Below, piece after piece: positions 34,432 to 44,900 of a stretch of 64,000 bases of DNA (the stretch's first letter is position 1; the number at the start of each line of letters is the position of its first letter). The translations under genes were made by a program, and so were the position numbers. The stretch is from the NCBI GenBank assembly GCA_947069175.1, contig CAMTDV010000007.1, positions 49,061,681 through 49,125,680 on the forward strand, written 5' to 3'. The DNA comes from Scalesia atractyloides (lineage: Eukaryota > Streptophyta > Magnoliopsida > Asterales > Asteraceae). A model generated the notes under the pieces. The model saw nothing but the letters and a program-made list of their open reading frames with translations, made no database searches and was not told the origin of the DNA.

Positions 34432-37064
34432 TGTCACACCCCGACCCGCAGCGGAATAAGAGTCGGGGCATAATTGGGTTATCACCAAAGCTCATGATAT
34501 TTACTAATATGTTTCATATTTATTAAATTCAAAATTTCATCCTCAATATTCCAAACATGTTCATACAATTACAAAGAAAGATAATCAACTAAACAATCCA
34601 AAATCTAAACCGGTTTATTCTTTTAAGCCATCCTATATATTTCTTGCTGCAGCTGGATCACCTGTATCATGTGTAAAAATGGGGGTTTTTGGGTCAACAT
34701 AAGTTGGCGAGTGAACCTTGTTAGAAAAACATTTATTATTGATTTCTTGTTATATTTATTATGGAAAATTGTGCAATAATCATATGTGAACAAACGTAAA
34801 TAATCATACAATAACAATAACAACAACAAACAATAACATAAAATAACAAACCAACTTGCATGAATATATAACATGAATGATACTGTATATGTTGGCAGTG
34901 TCACGTTCACGCTCATAGGTAATGGGGAACGGACGGCCTATGATAAATGTCTGTGCGATCAAGGCTCAATCAAACGGAGCCGATCGTATGTTGGCAACGC
35001 CTCGTTCACGCTCATATGTAATGGGGAACAGCTCAACGCTCATATGTAATGGGGAGCGGCGGCCTATGATAATGTATGTACTGAAAATGATAAATTTAAT
35101 CTAAACATTAACCACACAAACAGTTGATACATATTGAATACACATTTGATCATGAATATGATGGATGCACAATAGTTTAAATGTAATAAATAATAAGACA
35201 CATGATACACCCCAAAAACGTGATTAAAACGGGGAATTTGTAGAGATTCACTCACATTGGGTGCGTTCGGTTGAAGATGATGAATGCGCACGAGTTTAGA
35301 GGGTTGATCGACGAGGATTAACTAACCTAAATAATAACGAAAGGTATGGTAAATGAGTGGATTTTATTAATAATAATAGGATTTCTATATATATTTTTGT
35401 GAGTTTAAGGCTATTTTCTAATTTTAAAAACATTATTTTTAAGTATTTTTAATTGATTTTTGAATAAATAAATAAATAAAAACATAAAAAAATATGTTGA
35501 CTTTTTGGGTTGACCGTTGACTTTTTGACTTTGACTTGTTGACCGGTTCGGTCGTTTATAATGTTTGTACTGAGTGAGGTTCGAACTCGTGACCTCCCGT
35601 ACGCGTGCACGCAGCTCTACCAACTGAGCTACGTGTCTAACCCGAAATATTTCTGTTTTTAATTATATTTATATACTGTTTTAATTTATTCAAAATTCAT
35701 TTATTTTTAAAAAGGATTTTAATCATCGAACCGGCGTGCGTAACAGGTCTCAAACCCGGGACCTGTGGTTTAGTGTCGCACACAGTCCACCGCTGGACTG
35801 TGTGTCTAACCTGGTTAATAACTTATTTTTATTATACTTAACATCTTCAGTGAGTTAACCCGGTTCGGTTCTTAAAAAAAAACATTTTTATTTCCGAGAA
35901 TAGGGTCGTGATAGGGATCAAACTCGAGACGTATGTTTATTGTTTGCACACAGTCCACTGCTGGATTGTGTGTCTAACCCGTTTATTATACTGATTTTAA
36001 TTAATCTTATAATTATAATCGACTTCGTCTTCTTCGCTCAAGAACACAGACAACGATTAATCAACTGTTTCTTGCTTAATTCAATTAACAGGCGTATGAA
36101 TGATTAAAATGTAACGGATAGGAAAGGTTTTGGGACTGAACATACCAGAATGACGATTTTTCTCAGAACTCCGGCAAAGTCGTCGGCTCTGTTTTTATGA
36201 AATCCGTCTGAGCGGACCAATTAACAGTTTTGATTAGCTAGTTGTGGAATTGAAGTACTAAACAAGAGTTATCAGAAGGTTTAAAAGATTATACCGTTTC
36301 ACAGCGAAATCTAGGAATTTTCAGAAGTTTTCCGGCGAGTGTTGATTATCCGATATCGTCGCCTGGAACTGATTCTGATTGAAGGGTTTGAGTTAGCAAA
36401 AGCCTAACAACTGATAGAAGATGGAAGAATTGAGAAACTTACCGTTTTGATGGAAGACACGGTTTTCCGGCGAGTTCAAAAAGTGATTCCGGCGATCAGA
36501 AATTTGAGTAAAAGTGAAATTAGAGGTTCTGTGAATGTTACTGAGTCGCGAGATGATGATTTTGTTGAAGTAATTCAAGAAGTGAATGTTTTCGGTTATA
36601 AAAACCGAACATCACATGAATTCAAGTTCATTCAAGACTGAATTGATTAAGAATGTCGGTTTATCGGTTATTTTCAGGAATCCGCGATCACTCAAACGTC
36701 TTGGACGGTTGGAAGCCGATATCGGTTTCAGTTTGGCGCAACAGGTTGATTCACGGTTGTACATATGTTTTAATTGTTTCCTAGAATCCACAAAGACATC
36801 AAGTGGCGGAGTGGTTGGATGTGTGTGAGTTAAGTTGCTAGGCTTCCCGGCTGACCCGGGTTCGAATCCCGGCAGCCTGTTTTTCTTTTTATTTACTTTA
36901 TTTTTACTTTTTAACATTTATAGCTTATAAATTCAAATTTGTTTATTAATTATGTATCGTTTAAAATTATAATAAGTCATAAATACGCAACGAAAATTTT
37001 ATAACTTGATATCCCATTACAAACGAAGCGGGTTTGGAAAACCCGTTTTTTGACAAATGTTACA
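34432..37064 (-). repeat. 5' LTR of gypsy E
   Basis: 2633 bp, pair of 26288-28912. Carries the second set of four tRNA-like sequences (about 35563-35635, 35729-35814 and 35908-35982 on minus; 36803-36879 on plus). Its inner boundary is fixed by the PBS and its outer boundary by the CATGT duplication. Confidence 0.93.
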
Positions 37065-37803
37065 CATGTGTGGTAGACTTCGGGAATAGTTGGGAAATCC
37101 ATCTGCCTTTAGTGGAATTTTCGTATAACAACAGTTACTATACGAGTATATCGGCAGCACCGTTTGAAGCATTATACGGTCGTAAATGTAGATCACCAGT
37201 CTGTTGGGCAAAAGTCGGTGATAGTCAACTCACAGGTCCTGAGTTGATACTTGAGGCTACTGAAAAGATTGTACAAATCAGAAACCGCATGGCAACGGCA
37301 CGAGATCGACAGAAAAGCTACGCTGATCAACGACGCAAACCGCTCGAATTCCAAGTAGGCGACCGCGTCTTACTGAAAGTGTCACCCTAGAAGGGTGTAA
37401 TCCGTTTGGGAGACGAGGCAAACTAAACCCACGGTACGTAGGCCCATTTGTGATCTTGAAACGTATCGGGCCCGTAGCTTATCAATTAGACCTTCCTACC
37501 GAACTCAGTGGAGTTCACAACGTTTTTCACGTGTCAAATCTGAAGAAGTGTCTATCAGATGAGACCCTAGTCATTCCATTGGATGAGATTCAAGTGGATG
37601 AACAACTGCACTTTGTGGAACAACCTATCGAGATCATGGATCGTAAGATCAAGACTCGAAGGCACAGCAAGATACCGATCGTCAAGGTTCGTTGGGATTC
37701 TAAGCGTGGACCGGAGTTCACATGGGAAAGAGAAGATCAAATGAAAAGCAAATACCCACACCTTTTTGCAGCTGAGCAGCAAGCTAATGTTACCACCAAC
37801 TAA
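37065..37803 (+). pseudogene. end of pol of gypsy D: integrase C-terminus and chromodomain
   Basis: Resumes the integrase frame of D after element E: VEFSYNNSYYTSI, APFEALYGRKCRSPVCW and KSYADQRRKPLEF (GPY/F region). TAG at 37388-37390 and a one-base frameshift near 37410 precede GPFVILKRIGPVAYQLDLP, LKKCLSDETLVIPLDEI and the chromodomain KVRWDSKRGPEFTWE. Stop at 37801-37803. The stop stands where Trp is conserved (element C region near 60480). Confidence 0.92.
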
Positions 37804-37956
37804 ATTTTCGGGACGAAAATTCTTTCAACATGGGGATGATGTGATAGCCTGGGAATTTCTTGTACCATTGTTAACGAACTAAATCTTTGTGCGTTGCATT
37901 CTAAACCGCGTTTACTCAATTTTCGGGACGAAAATTCTTTCAACATGGGGATAAGG
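37803..37956 (+). repeat. duplicated pre-LTR segment with PPT, gypsy D
   Basis: AATTTTCGGGACGAAAATTC + TTTCAACATGGGGAT occurs at 37803-37837 and again at 37918-37952, where it abuts the 3' LTR. Only the second is placed to act as the plus-strand primer. The first is followed by TGATAGCCTGGG, which looks like a relic of an older LTR junction. Confidence 0.8.
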
Positions 37957-40701
37957 TGACATCCCGGTTTTTCAGGTATCTTAAACGTACTACTTCACGG
38001 TTATTCATTCCTACGCTAATTTGATTCGGAGAATTAAATTATACGCTCGAAATAACTACGCTAACTTTGTGAACCCATCGAGTGAATTACGTGCTATGTG
38101 TTATTAGATGTTTATAAATTTTGTGAATTATTATATCATGTTTTGATTACGAGATTATTAGTTTTATATAAAAATATATATATAGTAAATAGATAGCCGA
38201 ACCGAACCGAGCCACGAAACGTGTCGACCTCACTTCCTTGCGGCTCAAGGAACTAATCAAAACTTGAGGCTCAAGTTAAAGACCCAAACCCCCCCCCCTT
38301 ACGGTCGCGCGTCCCAACCCTTTTCCCCTTTTCTTTCTTGGGCTATATATACTCATGTATGCATGAAAGTTGCGTTAACAAAAAAATAAGAAACCCTAGC
38401 TCCAAGAAAAGCCGACGGCAGCCCCCCCCCCCTTGATCGCACAAGTCTTCAATCCCGGATTGATTCCAATCGTGTCTCGGTTCGTTAATCTTCACCGTTG
38501 CAAGGTTAGGGTTTTTCATTGTTTTGCAAAATCACATTAGGGTTTATGAATTCTTGATCATGATTGTATAAATTGTTAGAATCATTGTTATGAAAAGTGT
38601 TATGATCTATGTTTAGTTCGGTTAATTGTGCGAGTTTTGCGATTGTAATGTTTGAATGAATACAAAAATAATAGGCTGCGTTTTTATTATAAAAATTATA
38701 TTATATGATTAGGGTTTGCATGAGTATTGATGTACATGATGATATGTGACTAATAAACCTGTTCTTGATCATTACTATTTAGCGTCTCGATCGTTTAAGC
38801 GTGCTCTATTGCGATAAAAGTCGAAAACAGGTTGCTGAATTGTATTTACAGCCGACTTCAATTAGCTGTAACTTGGTCATTATTTATCGAAAGTGGATTT
38901 TCTGAAGCCTAAAACGTATATTTTTGAAAAACGCTTCTAATGACACTGGATTCATATTTTTCTGAGGTCGTTTGCTATTTTTAAGTGGTCATTTAAGTGC
39001 AGCAACTGAAGCTGTGAAAATTCTGAAAATTTGCTTGTTGTTTATCGAGTCGGATCTCATAATGTGTAGAGGGTTGAATCACGACAGTAACTGGAGATTG
39101 AAATTTCCGGAGAACTCCCACTGGAATTTTGTTAATTGGTTGAATGATGATTTTTAAATAATTTTTCCCGTGGACTGCAGTCAGAAAGCGACGAATCTGA
39201 CTGCAGCCTAGTATATAAATGTTTATGAATAATGGTTAAAGTGTTAGGACTTGAAAAATTTACATACAATTCTACAGCTTAGTTGATACCTTCTGTAAAA
39301 AAAGTGGAATTTTTGGAATGTTGGAACTATTTTGTAAAAATCCTTGAAAACAGCCTAGTTATGAGCATACAAGCTGAAATATGATAACTTGCGTTTGTGT
39401 GTACCAAAGTGTTGCATGAATTGATATGTGCTTATGACAAGTTGGTTTGATCACTATTTTGGTATGATGATACTTTGCATGCATGATTGTGTTTTTGAAT
39501 TGTTATTATGTGTGCCGCATTTCGTGTTAGTTATGCGTAGGGTTTGTATCACTGTGATCACACACTAACTTTAAATCGATTGACATGTTAGGACTCAATT
39601 AGCGGTCCCATCATTTGCTACTTCTGTGTTACACTAACCGAGCAATTAAAGGTGAGTTCACGGCCCCTATTTTATCCGGTTTTAAACAAAGGGGGAGAAA
39701 CATGTATACACTCTACAACTCTATCTCTTTACGTTATACGAAATTAACGTCATTAAACTATTCGGTAACTAAGTTAATGTTAATGTACGTTATGGTCACT
39801 AAGCAGCTATATCACACAAGTCCCCAACAAACTCTCGGATCGTTAGTATTGGGTTAGATAGCGGGGAAATTATAAGTAGTACTACTGGGCCCGACAAGCC
39901 CCACCCGAGCTAGTCGCGCTAGCCGACCGGGTATGGTCAACGGGTGATCAATTTGGCCTAACTTTCGCCATGGTCAGTGATAGGCCTGGCAACACGGAGG
40001 CACAACAGTCAGCTTCGATCGCGAACACTTACGTGACATAACTTTAGGCTCGCTACCTACATGTTAACATTGAACTTAATTACGAACTAATATTATTATT
40101 CCGGGTTAGGAATAATGGAAACTAATATTATTATTCCGGGTTAGGAATGATGGAAACAACATTATTATTCCGGGTAGGAATAATGGAACCAACATTATTA
40201 TTCCGGGTTAGGGATAATGGAGCTATATCGTTATCCCGGGTTAGGGATACGGGGGAAAACAAAACTGATAACTGAACTTGTGAACTTATAAAACCTGTGA
40301 ACTCACTCTTCTTTAATGTTGACACTTGTTTCTTTACATGTTTCTCAGGACGCTAGGAGCGCTAGGTGCACTCACTTGCATTGAATCAAGACATCTTTTT
40401 ATCGAGTCTCATTTACGTATATTGTTTGGGATTTTCTTTGGTTTTGGCGTTTATGTTGGCGCCCATTACTTTACTTTACTTTACTTTAATGCTTCCGCTC
40501 AACTTTGAAACCAAAGCTTCCGCTAAACTTTGAAAACAAACCAAGACAATTTGAAAATAACTATAAATGGTTAAACAAATGTTTTTTGGAAAACGTATAA
40601 ATGAATCATATAGAGTCGTTCGATGTTACTAGTGTCTCGGATTCTGGTTTGTTCACACGCCTCGCGGTAAAACTCCGCAAGTGGAAATTGAGGGTGTGAC
40701 A
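37955..40701 (+). repeat. 3' LTR of gypsy D
   Basis: About 2747 bp, ending GTGTGACA before the AAGAC duplication. The first bases read GG instead of TG. Poly-C runs are shorter than in the 5' LTR (38289-38298 and 38422-38432). Minisatellite at 40087-40253. The frame at 39615-39857 is LTR sequence. Confidence 0.93.
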
Positions 40702-41625
40702 AAGACCCTTGAAGGTATCCGCTGTGCGTTCGTGTGGGGTCGAGCGAGAAATCACAGCAAGATGTGTTGTATTCGGTGGGGTAAAATGGTCAAGCGGAAA
40801 AGACAAGGGGGGCTCGGGTTAGGGGGGTTGGAAGACCTCAACTTAGCCATGTCGGCTAAGTGTTGGTGGCAGTTTGCGCTCAACTGGGTGGGATTATGCG
40901 TCTGCTGCAGCAAGTCAGCCTCCCAGGAGGCAATGACAGATGGGTTTGGATCAATGATGCAGGCGAAAGGTTCTCGACTAAAAGCCTCCGTAATGAATTG
41001 GCTCTGAAGGCGTCCATGGATAGTGATATGGAGTCTTTCAAAGGGAACTCTTGAGCTCCTCTAAAGGTGAACTACTTGGCTTGGAGGGCTTACCTTAATA
41101 AGCTCGCGGCTAACCCACTTTTGGTGAAGAAAGGGATCTATGACCAAGACGTTATTTGCAGCAGATGCGGGATTAAAGAGGAGTGTGCAGTCATATTTTC
41201 GTGAGCTGTCTCTGGGTAGGTGTGAGTCGTGGCACGTGTTCAGATGGATAAGAATTCTGATCCTTACGAACTTTGATTCCGTAGGGCAGATTTCGAAACA
41301 CGTGCAGGACCAAGTTGGATCTAAACGGTGGAAAAAAGTGTCTCAAATGCTAGTGCTCGGCTGTATTTGGCAGCTTTGGGTGTCCAGGAATGAAAAGGAG
41401 CTCAAAAATAACATGATACCTGTGCAAAATTTGGTGGAGCTTATCGAGGAGACTTTCTTTTGGACTAAACATAGAGCAAAGGCTGCTCATTTAGAATGGG
41501 AAAGTTGGCTGGAGTTTGTTATTTACGTAATGTTGTAACCTTTCTTTTCTGAACCGTTTTGTATCGCTTTTCAGCCGCTGGTTGGCCGCTATATTTGTAT
41601 ATAGTTGTCGTCGTTCGAAAAAAAA
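40702..41625 (+). pseudogene. LINE 3' segment, right piece, with poly(A) end
   Basis: Continues the LINE from 18562: TLEGIRCAFVWG, CIRWGKMVKRKRQGGLGL and NDRWVWINDAGERFSTKSLR, then the zinc-binding RT-associated domain (LKVNYLAWRAYLNKL, ICSRCG) and a tail with ARLYLAALGVQE/IWQLWVSRNEKEL. Frameshifts near 40900 and 41200 and several stops. A 3' UTR follows, ending in an A-run at 41618-41625, the normal LINE terminus. Confidence 0.85.
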
Positions 41626-41915
41626 TAACACCCTTTAGGAGTAGTGTGGTGAATGCGTTTTGCCTCTAAAAAAAATAGTAATAGTTAAAAAAATTATCAC
41701 ATTCATTGAGACTATTTAATTACTTTATAGGGTAGCGTGTTGTAGAGTATGATGTAAATAACACCACCCTTACAGTCGATTTTCACTTGAATCAAAGACT
41801 TGCAAAGTACAGTAAACAATATACTTATTGGTGAAATGATTTGTATACCTTTGTTTGCTTTCGATATATCGAAGTTAATCGATAATCGCTTCTTAAATCA
41901 ACAATATCGAGGAGA
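41626..41915. other. AT-rich flank between LINE tail and FMO stop
   Basis: About 290 bp expected to hold the 3' UTR of the FMO gene (minus strand). No other feature seen. Confidence 0.5.
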
Positions 41916-44900
41916 CTATGATACCCACGCATCTCTGTATCCTTTAGGACGGGCCATCCAATTCTCAAAAAGCTTCTTAACGATCTTCTTAAGTCGATCT
42001 TCAACAGGTAATCCTACTTGATCAGCTAACCAATCTATGTATTCAAACTGTCATCAAAAGCATCAATGTTGAAGTTAGAAGACATAGTTTGCTTGACCAC
42101 TAAAGTCAAGTGGAACGAAACAGTCATTATTGTGGTACAAAAAACAACTAAGGCGAAAACCTGAAAACTTAGTGAATGAGTGCTGCGCTTTGGGATTCCA
42201 TTTTCATCCATTTCTTGATAAAATTTGTAAACATCTGCCAACATCTCGTCTTTCGAGGGCAACAATATCTTCTTGGACAAGGCCTGTGCTACCCACTTTG
42301 CTTGCAACTCAACCAATCGAAAGATAACGCCATTATCTTCACAATGTTAATAGTTAGAACAACAAATAACATAACATGACAGTAAAATAAATGGGGAAAA
42401 AAGAGTCTATTGAATGACATACTAAAGGTTAATCCAACAAAGGCGAGTCCGGGAGCGAGTTGTGGAAGGAAAACATGTTTGTATAGTGGTCCAACACAAT
42501 TATCATCAACATGTAACATGTTATTTGTTCTTAGAAAGGGGAAATGGAACTTGTACCTACAAACACCAAATAGAGACAATAGTTTAAACTTATACCTAAT
42601 AACTACCAAATCAAAACCATAGTTTACCTATTCCTTTTTTCGGAAAATTTAGAAACCAAAACATGGGTTTTTTTTAAGGGAAGGGATAAAAGTGTTAATC
42701 ATATATTGCTTTTTTTTTCTTGAAGAGTGGTTTGTAACAAAAATAAAACCCTTGATGACTAATGAAGTTGCGATTTGAGTTGCCTTGATAACGAGTTGAG
42801 AACTGCTATAAGATAATATGTCCCATCCTTGTCTGGTGTCTTTAGTTTTGGGTACTCAAAGACACATACATTGTTATCTTACATAGCAACTAACCCAAAA
42901 CTAAAATTTGTTATCAAGAGTTTTGAAAGTAATCCATGTTAAAAAATAATCTATATAGTTCATACCCTGTGCAATGTAAGATAGCATCCGCAACGATAGA
43001 GTCACCATCTTGGAACTCTATTGTTCCGTCTTTAAAAACACGTTTAATCTGTTACAGATGTCAAATATCATACAGTTACGTTGTGAAGAGTTAACTAAAC
43101 CAAGTCTTTGTTTAAATACCATCATATGTTGCCAGATGTTTTCGTATTCATCCAATCTTGTGACCTTGACATCTGAAGATCTCGAAGAAAGATGGACCTC
43201 TTTTGCAGTGGTTGCGATTTCTCGAGATATGTCAAATGCGCTAGCTCCACTCCCGATCACTACCACTATCTGGTCCCAAAACAGGTTGTGAACGGGTAGA
43301 CTTGTTTTTAGTGTAGTTCACTTGACCAAAAAACACTTTTATATCTAACACTTTTAATAAAAAAGAATTAATGTAGAGTACCATATAAGTACAAAAACCA
43401 TGCCGATCAAAATTGTTAATATTGTTCAAAATAAACTTGTATACGTTCAAAATAAACTTTGTTCGACATTATAACTATTTTAATCTATTTGATATGTTTC
43501 CTTTACATATTATGTGATAAATAAAATAAAAAACAAAAGCAGGGTAAAGATACGAACTTGATCGCGGTATGGTTCAGGAATACGATAATTGTGACTATGT
43601 AGTTGTTTACGAGACCATTCCTCGATACCTGCCTTGATTTAGGAATAATAAATGAAATTTACATACATGAAAATTACCCGTGTCAGTTTGTGAAATACTT
43701 GAAAAAACCATACTAAGAGCTTCAATCGAGCCACAATTATACGAGCTCAATAAAAACTTAGTTAACTTAAAACTCTTCAATAAACAAACTAACAAATTCA
43801 ATAATATAACATATTAAAGTCATGAATTAATAACCAAGTCTAGTCACTCATACCTTTTTTTTAAACTACAAAAGTCACTAAAGTTTCGTTATTGTTTCAT
43901 TGTTATACAATTTTTTTATATATTACAACTATTTAGGGGGAGGTTTATTTGAGAAAAAAAATAACTTGAGAAAAAAAAACAAAGGGTACAATTGTAAAAC
44001 ATTAAATAGATTTTCTCTTATCTCATTTATTATTATCTTTGACTAATTAATCAGTCACTAAGACTATCATCCTCCACACTAATTTTTCTGCTAACACACA
44101 TCAAAATTTATCTTACACGTCTAACGCACATCAAAATTTATCTTACACGTCTTGAAATTTATCCTACACGGCTCGTAATTCATTCTATACATCTTGTAAT
44201 TTATCCTACACTTTAAATTATTACTTTCTCATCTTTGAAAAATATAATTTTTGCAAATAAGTTACAAATTTAATGTAGCTAGGGGCGCCGGGCCCAGATG
44301 GTTTCAACTTCAGATTCATAAAGAGGTACTGGAATTTATTCGAGCTTATTTTGACAATCTTTTGGATTTCTTTTTCATGTACGGGAATATAAACAAGGAT
44401 TGCAACTCCTCTCATACCAAAGAACAAAAATCTCGTGGGTCTTAAAGACTATCGTCCGATAAACCTTATTGGCGTGATAAGGAAAATGATCTCAAAAATC
44501 CTAGCGAATCGCATCAAAAAGGTCATTCGATCAATGATTACGGAGAATCAGACAACATTTCTTAAAGGGATATATATCCTTGACAGTCCGCTTATGTTAT
44601 ATGAGGTTTTATCTTGGTTTAAAAAGGCAAAAGGAAAATGTTTCTTCTCAAAATCGATTTTGAAAAGGCGTATGATAATGTGAACTGGGTTTTCTTTATA
44701 GACATCATGGGCCAGATGGGGTTTCCTGCTTTATAGTGCAAATGGATTAAAGGGATTTTAGAGTCGGCTAGATCCTCGGTTTTAGTTAACGAGGCGCCGA
44801 CTTTCGAATTCCAATGTTCTAAAGGCATTCGTCAAGCTGACCCATTTCCTTATTGTCATGGAAGCTCTGTCGTGCATCTTCTCTAAAGCTGGGGAAGCTG

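Larger units (their letters stand above)
26288..37064 (-). mobile_element. Ty3/gypsy chromovirus E, 10.8 kb, complete by ends
   Basis: Minus strand: 5' LTR 34432-37064, PBS 34414-34431, gag and pol 33619-28947 with C-terminal chromodomain, PPT, 3' LTR 26288-28912. Perfect 5-bp target duplication. It is a different family from D (LTRs unrelated, two intact gag knuckles, no ORF1). Stops and a frameshift in gag, RT and the integrase/chromodomain link make it inactive. Confidence 0.95.
18563..40701 (+). mobile_element. Ty3/gypsy chromovirus D (Tekay-like), 22.1 kb including nested element E
   Basis: Plus strand: 5' LTR 18563-21306, PBS, ORF1 21493-22119, gag 22381-23476, pol from 23477 interrupted at 26288-37064 by element E and resuming to a C-terminal chromodomain ending at 37803, duplicated PPT region, 3' LTR 37955-40701. 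Without E it is about 11.4 kb. The Tekay assignment rests on the chromodomain, domain order and large size and is an inference. Element C is a closely related copy. Confidence 0.93.

Noticed and set aside
42320..42340. Frameshift at the start of FMO exon 6
   Set aside because: The usual P-F-xx-E-L-Q lead-in looks displaced by 5 bases, but an acceptor AAG at 42339-42337 gives a 176-nt exon in correct phase with no stop. Kept as intact, with this border flagged.
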